A DNA stretch of 37,564 nt from an uncultured Alphaproteobacteria bacterium. GTDB lineage: Bacteria > Pseudomonadota > Alphaproteobacteria > Caulobacterales > Aquidulcibacteraceae. A model generated the notes under the pieces. That model did no database searches and was not told the DNA's origin. It saw nothing but the letters and a program-made list of their open reading frames with translations. A program made the translations under genes and the position numbers. Where the stretch lies: assembly GCA_902826035.1 (NCBI GenBank), contig CADEDG010000015.1, positions 1-37,564 of the forward strand. Reading direction: 5' to 3'. Position 1 is the stretch's first letter. Each line of letters begins with the position of its first letter. Positions 1 to 6,666 of the stretch are shown one piece after another.

Positions 1-40
1 ATAGCGCGAGAAGGCATGCGAACAGCGCAGCGCGTTTCAT
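1..40 (-). CDS. N-terminus of a secreted protein (partial, runs off the window)
   Basis: Only 13 codons are visible, reading MKRAALFACLLAL on the minus strand. A short basic start followed by a hydrophobic run is the beginning of a signal peptide or lipoprotein signal. The ATG is preceded by a GGAG ribosome-binding site about 10 bases upstream, and it starts 49 bases after the stop of the NrdJ-like gene on the same strand, so the two may be co-transcribed. The rest of the gene lies outside the window and no function can be given. Confidence 0.5.
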   Translation of the reverse strand, partial: MKRAALFACLLAL

Positions 41-89
41 GTTGGCGCAACTCCAAAGGAATGCGCTCAGAAACGCAGTTTACGCGCCA

Positions 90-2648
90 TTAACCGCCGC
101 TGGCTTCGCCGGTAGCGCCGCAGGCGGCGCACACGCCAGTGTCCCCCACGGTGAAATGCCCGCAGGCGCCGCAAGGCTCGGCGCGGTAGCGCGGCCCGTT
201 GCTGGTTCGCGTCTGTGTCAGCGGCTCGCGGCGGTCGCGGAGATTGGTGACCGCGGGCGTGGGACGCAGCATCACCAGATTGTCCGGCGCCGCGCCGCGC
301 GCGAAGCCACGCGAGATCAAGCGCACCGCGCTTTCGGCGTCTTGCGCCTTCTTCGAAAGGCCGTCGCTACGCGCATCGAAGGGATCGATTTGGGCCAGAT
401 CGCCGCGACCGAGATAGCTCACGGCGAGTTCCCGGAAAATGTAGTCCAAGATAGAGGTGGCGTGGCGGATGGTGTCGTTCCCCTTCACTTCGCCGGCCGG
501 TTCGAACCGTGTGAACAGGAAGGCGTCGCAATATTCCTCGAGCGGCACCCCGTATTGCAGGCCAATGGAGATCGAGATGGCGAAATTGTTCATCAGCGAG
601 CGGAATGCTGCGCCTTCCTTGTGCAGATCGATGAATATTTCGCCGAGCGCGCCGTCGTCGTATTCTCCGGTGTGGAGATACACTTTGTGGCCACCGACGG
701 TGGATTTCTGGATGTATCCCTTGCGTCGTTCGGGAAGTCGCCGGCGCTCCACCTGCGCAGGCGCGGCTTGCACCGGCGCTGTCTCTGTGACTTCGGCAGT
801 GTAGGCTTCAGGCGTTTCATCGAACAGCAGCGGCGCGAGCGGGGGAAGTTCGGTCCGCAGACTCAGCAATCCGATCCCGGCGCGGCGTGCGGCCTCACCA
901 AGCGCCGTCCGCCGGCTAGGATCTGTCGTGGCGACATCAAGTGCAGTGCGCGCATGGGGTGAAACGGCCTGTGCCATGGCGATGCGTGCTTCTGCGCCAA
1001 TTTCTCGTTCGCCGTGGAAGACGCTTTGATGCTCGTCGGCGAGGCCGGGCGCATGGGCGAGGCTGGCTGCGCCCATGCAATAGGCCTCAGCGGCTTCAAT
1101 CTCGGTCTCGCTGAAGCCGAGCGTCAGCAGCAGATCGCCGCGTTTGCCGGCCGCGACATCGGCGGGCAGTTTCAGCACTTGCTCGCAAAACTCAGAACCG
1201 ATCACTAGCGGGTGTACCGCGGCGCGGAGATTGAAGGCATCGACCGCAGCTTCTTCGACGGCGTCGAGGGCGGTTTCAGTAAAGCCAAGCTTTGCCAACC
1301 GCGCAAGATTTACGCCGGGCGCCGTCTTCAACGTACGCCGCCCCTCGACGTGGGTACGCAATCGGGCGATGTCGTCGCAATCGTAGCCGAGTGCTGCGAG
1401 GCCGAGCTGCGCATCCTCGCTGAGCAAGCGTCCGAATCCGCCATCCTCGCGCACACCGTAGATCGTCGCTCCCGACGCGGGCGACAAGCCGGAAGCATCT
1501 TGTCCGAAGCGGCGCGCGCTTGCGCAGTCATTGGCGAAGGCGATGGTTCCAGTGGTGGCCGATTTCGCCAACGCGGCGATGCTTGCGGCGCGTGCGCGGC
1601 CGGGATCGCTGTCGTAGGCGAGGCCAAGGCGCATCAGGAGTCCGGCGAGCCCTTCGAGCCGGAGCACAACGCGCTTGTCGGCGCCGCAGACACGGGCAAG
1701 CGTGTCGGTCAGCAACGCAACGAGGGCGGTGAAGTCCGCTTCGTCAAAGCGGCCCTCAACGTGGAAGCGTCGCAGATCGATGCTAGCGGCGATGGCGGAA
1801 ACTTCTTCCTCGGCGCCGAAAGCGCCGGTCGGATCGCAAGCGCTGTCCGAGAACAAGGTCAAAGCGTGGGCGCTTGCTTCGGGGGCCGCGATGACGATGC
1901 GCGCGCGCGTGGGATCGGCGCCAGCGTCGAGCGCAGCTGAGTAAGCGCTGCGCGACACTGCGCCGGCGAGTGCGGCGGCGATGTCAGCGTCCGGCGCGCC
2001 GGCAAAGCGCGCGGCGGCCATTTTGCGTTGGACCCCGCCGTGGGCTGGATCCATGCCGTTTCGAACCGCCTCGATTGCAAGCTCGGCGATCGCGGCATCG
2101 AGCGTGCGCGCGCCCGCGACCAACGCCGCCCCGGCGCGGCTGCGTGCGGTTTCCTCCGCGATCATCGCGCTCGCGGCTTCCGCGCAGGGGCGCACCAGGA
2201 TGGCCGGTCCGCCCCCCCCAATCGGGTCGGCAAGTCGTGCGGCGGCGTTGAGCGCGTCAAGCGCTGCCTTCGTTGGGGCGCCCGCAATGCCCACACGCGC
2301 GCCGGCGATCAATAAGTCCTGGACACGACGTATCGCGCCCAGTTCGTCGCGGGCGTCGGTCGGCCAGCGGAGGAGGGCGGCAGAGGCCACGTCCTCGCGA
2401 GTATCCGCGAGGGCTGCCCGCAGCAGCGGAGGGTCAAGCGACGCAATGCCGGATCGGAGCGCCGCCAAGAGCGGGGCCTTCAGCGCCTTGTTCCCAGCCC
2501 ACTCAGACAACCGGGTCGCGACCCGTCGTAGCGACGCGGTTAGGTCGGGTCCGAGCCCGGCCTCAAGGGCGGCTTGGACCATGGTTTCGGTCCAACCTTC
2601 GGGAGCGCCCGCGCGTTCACGCAGATGCGGGTCGAAATCTTGGGCCAT
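90..2648 (-). CDS. NrdJ-like protein with TSCPD-type C-terminal domain; probable catalytically degenerate class II ribonucleotide reductase paralogue
   Basis: The 852-residue product ends like vitamin B12-dependent ribonucleotide reductase. Residues about 640-760 are very close to the NrdJ C-terminal (TSCPD) domain, with the segments [20 protein letters not shown] and [21 protein letters not shown] Cys-rich tail (CGAC...CAAC) follows, like the redox/zinc tail of NrdJ. Weaker similarity extends upstream: residues about 290-380 resemble the stretch between the NrdJ core and its C-terminus (SIDLRRF, then [17 protein letters not shown]), and about 440-570 resembles the post-barrel region. The first 280 residues are Ala-rich; the NPCSE-type active-site segment and the other barrel motifs of NrdJ are not recognisable. 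NrdJ is normally about 1,200 residues. Inference: a shortened paralogue without reductase activity, possibly regulatory or structural. GGAGG precedes the ATG. Confidence 0.75.
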   Translation of the reverse strand: MAQDFDPHLRERAGAPEGWTETMVQAALEAGLGPDLTASLRRVATRLSEWAGNKALKAPLLAALRSGIASLDPPLLRAALADTREDVASAALLRWPTDARDELGAIRRVQDLLIAGARVGIAGAPTKAALDALNAAARLADPIGGGGPAILVRPCAEAASAMIAEETARSRAGAALVAGARTLDAAIAELAIEAVRNGMDPAHGGVQRKMAAARFAGAPDADIAAALAGAVSRSAYSAALDAGADPTRARIVIAAPEASAHALTLFSDSACDPTGAFGAEEEVSAIAASIDLRRFHVEGRFDEADFTALVALLTDTLARVCGADKRVVLRLEGLAGLLMRLGLAYDSDPGRARAASIAALAKSATTGTIAFANDCASARRFGQDASGLSPASGATIYGVREDGGFGRLLSEDAQLGLAALGYDCDDIARLRTHVEGRRTLKTAPGVNLARLAKLGFTETALDAVEEAAVDAFNLRAAVHPLVIGSEFCEQVLKLPADVAAGKRGDLLLTLGFSETEIEAAEAYCMGAASLAHAPGLADEHQSVFHGEREIGAEARIAMAQAVSPHARTALDVATTDPSRRTALGEAARRAGIGLLSLRTELPPLAPLLFDETPEAYTAEVTETAPVQAAPAQVERRRLPERRKGYIQKSTVGGHKVYLHTGEYDDGALGEIFIDLHKEGAAFRSLMNNFAISISIGLQYGVPLEEYCDAFLFTRFEPAGEVKGNDTIRHATSILDYIFRELAVSYLGRGDLAQIDPFDARSDGLSKKAQDAESAVRLISRGFARGAAPDNLVMLRPTPAVTNLRDRREPLTQTRTSNGPRYRAEPCGACGHFTVGDTGVCAACGATGEASGG

Positions 2649-2695
2649 CAGACGCCTCCATTTGAAGTGTCGAATATGCGTTGATTGGGGTTCGA

Positions 2696-2744
2696 AATCA
2701 ATATCTGGTAGATAGTACCCTCAGGATATCCCAAGATATTGTTG
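2696..2744 (-). promoter_or_regulatory. candidate pair of NrdR boxes upstream of the NrdJ-like gene
   Basis: Two inverted sites, CAATATCT at 2699-2706 and AGATATTG at 2734-2741, each sit in a 16-base window (2696-2711 and 2729-2744) resembling the NrdR box consensus acaCwATATaTwGtgt. Each matches the central C-A-A-T-A-T and the flanking T and G. The centres are 33 bases apart, close to three helical turns; the known boxes are usually 31-32 apart. They lie 48-96 bases upstream of the NrdJ-like start codon. A palindrome GGATATCC (2724-2731) lies between and overlaps the second box. The call is by pattern and context only. Confidence 0.4.
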
Positions 2745-2841
2745 CGCTACTGGACTGGACTGGCGTCCGCAGCTTGGCCATAGTGCGCACGAGCGACGCC
2801 GACCGCCTCGAATCCGGCGTCGCGCAGACAAAAAACCGCCC

Positions 2842-3240
2842 ATGCTGAAACGCATCTTTATCTGGTGGAACGGCGCAACCCTTGGGGCGTTGTTCGACAT
2901 TAATCGGCGAGGAGCGTTCGTGGGCCAGGACGAGCAGGGCAATCGTTATTTCGAAGAACGGCGTCCCAGTCTGGAAGGGCGCAAGCGACGTTATGTAATC
3001 TACAAAGGGCTGGCGGAGGGGTCATGTGTGCCGTCGGACTGGCACGGATGGATGCACCATACCGTTGATGAACCTCCGACGTTGTCGCCGGCGAAGCGCC
3101 ATCCCTGGGAGCAACCCCACCAGCCGAATATGACCGGAACCGTGCGCGCCTATCGTCCAAGAGGATCGCTTGCGCGGGGCGGCGTGCGCGCCTCGGCCAC
3201 CAGCGATTACCAAGCCTGGACGCCGGGCGAGAAGGAGTGA
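2842..3240 (+). CDS. NDUFA12 family NADH:ubiquinone oxidoreductase accessory subunit
   Basis: The 132-residue protein starts MLKRIFIWWNGATLGALFDI and carries the NDUFA12/B17.2 features: GxDEQGNRYFEER early, then RRYVIYKG, then WHGWMHHTVDEPP, and a Pro-rich basic tail (HQPNMTGT). In alphaproteobacteria and mitochondria this family is a small peripheral subunit of respiratory complex I, on the matrix/cytoplasmic side near the quinone-binding arm. Length fits bacterial members. No membrane segment is needed. The next gene, a DUF2155 protein, starts directly after the stop, and this pairing is common in alphaproteobacteria. The ribosome-binding site before the ATG is weak. Confidence 0.9.
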   Translation: MLKRIFIWWNGATLGALFDINRRGAFVGQDEQGNRYFEERRPSLEGRKRRYVIYKGLAEGSCVPSDWHGWMHHTVDEPPTLSPAKRHPWEQPHQPNMTGTVRAYRPRGSLARGGVRASATSDYQAWTPGEKE

Positions 3241-3248
3241 ACGCGGCC

Positions 3249-3611
3249 ATGAAACGAACTCTGCTGGCTGCGGCCATGTTCCTGGCGGCGGCTGCGCCGG
3301 CTGCAGCGCAGCGCGCGGTTGTGAGAGGCTTGGATAAGGCCACCGGCCACGCCCGCGACTACACGCTGCCGCTGAACCGCACCACCCGCATAGGTTCGCT
3401 CGACGTCATCGCTCGTGCTTGCGAAAAAGCGCCGCCGGAGGATACCCCGGAGGTGCGGATTTACGTTGAAGTGTTCGACCATCCCGCGGCGCGGGAGGGT
3501 GAGGAAAGCGAGCGGCGCGAAATATTCCACGGCTGGATGTTCGCCTCCAGCCCGAGCCTCAACGCGGTGGACCACCCGAACTACGATATCTGGGCCATCG
3601 ACTGCCGCTGA
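3249..3611 (+). CDS. DUF2155 domain-containing secreted protein
   Basis: The 120-residue product has a clear signal peptide (MKRTLLAAAMFLAAAAPAAAQ, shown as its parts: MKRT, hydrophobic Ala/Leu run, AAAQ cleavage). The mature part has the DUF2155 pattern: an early conversion to a beta-rich domain, ARACEKAPPEDTPE, EVFD, IFHGWMFASSPSLNAVDHPNYDIWAIDC. Two Cys residues, in ARACEK and the last IDC, could pair in the periplasm. The function of the family is unknown. I chose the ATG at 3249 because AAGGAG lies 11 bases upstream and the signal peptide starts there; an in-frame GTG at 3237 overlaps the stop of the upstream gene and would add four residues. The position after ndufa12 suggests one transcript. 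Confidence 0.85.
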   Translation: MKRTLLAAAMFLAAAAPAAAQRAVVRGLDKATGHARDYTLPLNRTTRIGSLDVIARACEKAPPEDTPEVRIYVEVFDHPAAREGEESERREIFHGWMFASSPSLNAVDHPNYDIWAIDCR

Positions 3612-3681
3612 CCTTGTTGCGGTAGCGAACTTATCACGCGAAGGCATTTGCAGGCCGAGACTCAGGGTAGCAAGGTTCCAA

Positions 3682-3759
3682 CTAGTGTCCCGGATTTGAA
3701 GTTCGCACAGTCAACTGGATCACGCGCGATGCGAACTTCAAATCCATCAGGGACACTAG
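3682..3759 (-). repeat. palindromic mini-element, copy 1 (inverted)
   Basis: A 78-base hairpin element. The arm 3682-3707 pairs with 3730-3745 plus 3750-3759, all 26 positions matching, with one four-base bulge ATCA (TGAT on the minus strand) at 3746-3749 and a loop at 3708-3729. It belongs to the same family as the element at 3774-3846, in opposite orientation, with the two bulge-bearing arms facing each other across 14 bases. It lies between DUF2155 and the small membrane protein gene. No transposase or target-site duplication is evident. Confidence 0.8.
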
Positions 3760-3773
3760 AACCAAAGGCTTAT

Positions 3774-3846
3774 AGTGTGGCTGATGAATCTGAAATTCGC
3801 TCCGCGCCTGCCATCATGATCACGCGAATTTCAGATTCGCCACACT
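3774..3846 (+). repeat. palindromic mini-element, copy 2
   Basis: A 73-base hairpin element. AGTGTGGC (3774-3781) and the 15 bases 3786-3800 pair perfectly with 3824-3846, interrupted only by the bulge TGAT at 3782-3785; the loop is 3801-3823. Compared with copy 1, the arms differ at five positions and each change is matched by a complementary change in the opposite arm, so the stem is kept while the sequence drifts. The pair looks like a REP/BIME-type arrangement. A role as a terminator, mRNA stabiliser or mobile mini-element cannot be decided from one locus. Confidence 0.8.
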
Positions 3847-3879
3847 GGGCGCGTTAAGTCGCCGACTGGGGAGAAAATC

Positions 3880-4284
3880 ATGCGCATCATGGGCCATAAC
3901 GTGCTTGCGATCATAGTCGCGGCGCTGGCGATCTATCTCATCGAATTCGTCATCTTCGGCGTGCTTATGCCTGCCGAGCAATATATGGCGATGACGGGAT
4001 TAACTGCAGAGCAGAGCGAAGCAGGCATGAGCCGCATGCCGTTTGGCATTGTCATGCCGCTGCTCGCTGCGATTGGCCTGTCTTCGGTTATCAAATGGCG
4101 CGGCGTTCCCGGTTGGATGGGCGGCGTCACGACAGCGCTGGCGATGGCGGCGTTGTTCGGGTTCTCGACCAGCCTCTATAGCTACGTGTACGGCGCGCAC
4201 GCTGAGGCCTACCTGCCGATAAATCTCGGCCATTTCCTGGTTTCCTGGGGCGCAGCTGGGGCGCTTCTCGGGGCGTGGAAGTAG
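3880..4284 (+). CDS. small integral membrane protein, DUF1761-like
   Basis: The 134-residue protein has four predicted membrane helices at about residues 5-27, 56-70, 80-100 and 112-132. The layout and the opening NVLAIIVAALAIYLIEFVIFGVLM resemble the DUF1761 family, whose function is unknown, but the similarity is weaker than for the protein at 24567-24956. It begins at an ATG with a good ribosome-binding site (GGGGAGA about 6 bases before). It stands alone between two repeat-bearing intergenic regions, so no operon partner can be named. Confidence 0.7.
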   Translation: MRIMGHNVLAIIVAALAIYLIEFVIFGVLMPAEQYMAMTGLTAEQSEAGMSRMPFGIVMPLLAAIGLSSVIKWRGVPGWMGGVTTALAMAALFGFSTSLYSYVYGAHAEAYLPINLGHFLVSWGAAGALLGAWK

Positions 4285-4322
4285 GTCACGCCGCCCTATT
4301 TGCAGAAACGCAATATCCGTCA

Positions 4323-4350
4323 CCCCGGAGACGCGAAGCGCCATCCGGGG
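4323..4350. repeat. short GC-rich interspersed palindrome
   Basis: CCCCGGA (4323-4329) pairs with TCCGGGG (4344-4350), and CGC/GCG pair inside around a GAA loop. With the flanking CCGTCA it resembles half of the larger palindrome at 10059-10159 (CGTCATCC...GGAGC...ATCCGGGA). It is probably a degenerate copy of the same family. It lies between the small membrane protein gene and pcm; the rest of 4285-4487 shows nothing I can name. Confidence 0.5.
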
Positions 4351-4487
4351 GAAGGGGGCGTTGAGCTGTGCGTTTGCCTCGATGGCAGGGATCGTCCGCA
4401 AGTAACGCTCCCAACACGCTTGGCCATCGACGCGCGACCACGCTACAAACCAAGCATGCCAATTCCATGCATCAACGTTGACCGGCG

Positions 4488-5123
4488 ATGAACGACCGCC
4501 TCATGCGCTTCGTGTTGGAAATGCGGCAAGCCGGGATCACCGATGCTCGGGTGCTGTCGGCTATCGAAACCACGCCGCGGGAGAATTTCACGCCGGAGCA
4601 TCTGCGGGATCTGGCCCATGACGATTCCGCGCTGCCTTTGCCGAGCGGGCAGACAATGACGCGGCCATCCCTGGTCGGGCAAGTGGTCAGCGCTTTGGCG
4701 CCCACCAAAGAGGACATCGTGCTCGAGATTGGCACAGGTTCTGGCTATCAGGCCGGCGTGTTGGCGGCGCTCAGTTTCAAGCTGGTGACGATCGACCGCG
4801 TGCGCAGCCTGGTTGGAGAAGCGCGTGCGGGGTTCGCGCGTTGCGGTCTGATCAACGCGTTCGCCCATTGCGGTGACGGTTTCGAAGGTTGGCTGTACGA
4901 CGCACCGTACGATCGCATTGTCCTAAACGTGGCGGTGGCGGACATTCCCCCGCCCCTGCTCGCGCAGCTCAAGCCTGGCGGCGTGCTGCTGGCGCCGATC
5001 CAGGATCAACAGGGACAACGTTTGGTGCGCTTGCGAAACAATCGACGCGAGGATCTCGGTCCGGTAAATTTTCCAAACATCGAACGCGGCGTTGAAGCGG
5101 TTGTGGAAGAGGCGCCTGAGTAG
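4488..5123 (+). CDS. pcm: protein-L-isoaspartate O-methyltransferase
   Basis: This 211-residue enzyme transfers a methyl group from S-adenosylmethionine to abnormal L-isoaspartyl residues in damaged proteins, starting their repair in the cytoplasm. The SAM-binding motif I VLEIGTGSGYQAGVLA is at about residues 84-99, and the Pcm-type region ahead of it contains RENFTPEHL and LPLPSGQTMTRPSLVGQ. The motif II-like YDRIVLNVAV and motif III-like LLAQLKPGGVLLAPI follow. Length matches the family. It is followed by a LysM/LytM lipoprotein gene, as in the pcm-nlpD order seen in many proteobacteria; surE, often upstream, is absent here. Confidence 0.93.
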   Translation: MNDRLMRFVLEMRQAGITDARVLSAIETTPRENFTPEHLRDLAHDDSALPLPSGQTMTRPSLVGQVVSALAPTKEDIVLEIGTGSGYQAGVLAALSFKLVTIDRVRSLVGEARAGFARCGLINAFAHCGDGFEGWLYDAPYDRIVLNVAVADIPPPLLAQLKPGGVLLAPIQDQQGQRLVRLRNNRREDLGPVNFPNIERGVEAVVEEAPE

Positions 5124-5229
5124 TGCCTGCCGTCGCTGATGTGGGATCCGGGAATGGCTCGGCTTAGAGCCTCCTGCTGCTTTGATGGCGGGGTTGCCTA
5201 CACGCCAGATTCTCAGCCAAAGCTTGGCA

Positions 5230-6171
5230 ATGGCGCGCCTCGGTTGGATTGCAGCACTGGCGTTTGTCGCCGTCGCTTGTGCAAGCGCGCCGCCTGCGCC
5301 GGTCGCCTATGGCGGCGCGCCCACGGCGCCAACTGCAAACAATGCCGCTGCGCCGCGCGTCATCGCGGAAGACGCGCCGCTCACTGCATACGGCTTGCGT
5401 CCGGAGGACGTGCACCCTGGCGACCCAGCGCGGATGCCGAGAACTCATCGCGTCGGCGCCAATGAAACTTTGTACGACATCGCCACGCACTTCCAGATCC
5501 CGATGCTGGCCTTGATTGGGCAAAACGGGTTGGAGCCGCCTTATGCGCTGACGCCTGGTCGCGAGATCGAATTGCCGCCGCCGCGCTTTCATGTGGCGCG
5601 GGCTGGCGAAACGTTCGCCACGATAGCCGAGCGCTACAGCGTCGATCTGCGTTCGCTGGCTCTGTTCAATCGCGTGAACCTGCCGCATGAAGTTCGCGTC
5701 GGCCAGCGAATTGTTTTGCCGGCTATGGCTTCCGATCGCGCCGCGCCGCCGCCGCAAGAACCGGAGGTCCGCGCGCCGCAGACGCCGCAGGATCGCCGCG
5801 CCCGCTTTCGCTGGCCGCTGCGAGGAAACCTGACGGCGCGCTTCGGCGCTCAAGCGGGCGGGGGCAGGCTCGACGGCATAGAGATCGCCGGCCGCGAAGG
5901 AGCGCCGATCGCCGCCGCGGCGGAGGGGGATGTTGTCTATGCCGGCGCCGACCTCCCGGCCTATGGAACCCTGGTCCTGGTGCGGCATGCCGACAATTAC
6001 GTCACTGCTTATGGCTATGCTCGCCGCGCCTTGGTTCGAGAGGGCCAGCATGTACGCCCTGGTCAGGTGTTGGCTGAGCTTGGGGGTCGTCAAGGCGGGG
6101 CGAGGCTCCTATTTCAAGTGCGGCGTGGCCGCGAGGCGCTTGACCCGCTGCCGCTGATGGGGGCGTCGTGA
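5230..6171 (+). CDS. NlpD-like lipoprotein with two LysM domains and a degenerate LytM (M23) domain
   Basis: From the ATG at 5230 the product has 313 residues and opens with a lipoprotein signal (MARLGWIAALAFVAVAC), so it is probably anchored in the envelope by Cys17. Two LysM peptidoglycan-binding domains follow, at about 73-116 (HRVGANETLYDIA) and 119-163 (FHVARAGETFATIAERYSV). The LytM domain spans about 195-310. Its zinc ligands are missing: the usual HxxxD site reads RLDGIEIA, the HxH site reads AYGYA and LLFQV. That is the pattern of NlpD/EnvC-type activators, which switch on amidases instead of cutting peptidoglycan. A longer start at 5182/5185 exists but would bury the signal. It is downstream of pcm and upstream of yajC. 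Confidence 0.85.
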   Translation: MARLGWIAALAFVAVACASAPPAPVAYGGAPTAPTANNAAAPRVIAEDAPLTAYGLRPEDVHPGDPARMPRTHRVGANETLYDIATHFQIPMLALIGQNGLEPPYALTPGREIELPPPRFHVARAGETFATIAERYSVDLRSLALFNRVNLPHEVRVGQRIVLPAMASDRAAPPPQEPEVRAPQTPQDRRARFRWPLRGNLTARFGAQAGGGRLDGIEIAGREGAPIAAAAEGDVVYAGADLPAYGTLVLVRHADNYVTAYGYARRALVREGQHVRPGQVLAELGGRQGGARLLFQVRRGREALDPLPLMGAS

Positions 6172-6195
6172 CGCAGTCTGGAGCTTATGGGCCGA

Positions 6196-6223
6196 TTGAA
6201 TTGGCGGGCGCCGCCAGTATAGT
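6196..6223 (+). promoter_or_regulatory. possible sigma-70-type promoter for yajC-secDF
   Basis: TTGAAT (6196-6201) and TATAGT (6218-6223) are separated by 16 bases and sit about 70 bases upstream of the yajC start. The spacer contains GGCGGGCGCCGCC, which is self-complementary. The assignment is by pattern only. Confidence 0.4.
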
Positions 6224-6294
6224 CCGCGCCTTCGCGAGGGGCCCCTCGCCTCAAGTCACTCTGCGGCCTTGCGCCGCCTTCTAAGCGAGGATCG

Positions 6295-6663
6295 ATGTTC
6301 ATTTCAGACGCTTTTGCGCAAGATAGCGCTCCTACCGGTGCGGCTGGGGCAGACGCTGGCAGCGCAGCGCTGTTCGGGTTGGTTCCGTATCTCCTGATCT
6401 TCGTGGTGTTCTATTTCATGTTGATCCGTCCCCAGCAGCAGGCGCGTAAGCGCCATCTGGAAATGGTGGCGGCGCTGAAGAAGGGTGACGTTGTGGTCAC
6501 CTCCGGCGGTCTGATCGGCAAAGTGAGATCGGTGGCGGAGGACGAAGTGCGGGTGGAACTTGCGCCCAATGTCGATGTGCGGGTGCGCCGCGGCGCGATT
6601 GCGGAAGTCGTCAACAAAACCGACCCCGCGCCCGCCAACGATTCCAAGCCCAGCGCGGATTGA
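6295..6663 (+). CDS. yajC: preprotein translocase subunit YajC
   Basis: The 122-residue protein has one membrane helix at about 29-43 (YLLIFVVFYFMLIRPQQ), with the YajC hallmark IRPQQ(Q)xRKR directly after it. A cytoplasmic domain follows with LKKGDVVVTSGGLIGKV. YajC associates with SecD and SecF, the accessory complex that uses the proton motive force to help SecYEG move proteins across the inner membrane. The gene is immediately followed by secD (3 bases) and secF, so the three form an operon. The N-terminal stretch before the helix is Ala/Gly-rich. Confidence 0.95.
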   Translation: MFISDAFAQDSAPTGAAGADAGSAALFGLVPYLLIFVVFYFMLIRPQQQARKRHLEMVAALKKGDVVVTSGGLIGKVRSVAEDEVRVELAPNVDVRVRRGAIAEVVNKTDPAPANDSKPSAD

Positions 6664-6666
6664 TCG

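Noticed and set aside
39..962. A 307-residue plus-strand ORF at the left end
   Set aside because: It is antisense to the NrdJ-like gene, has no domain-like sequence and is a high-GC shadow frame.
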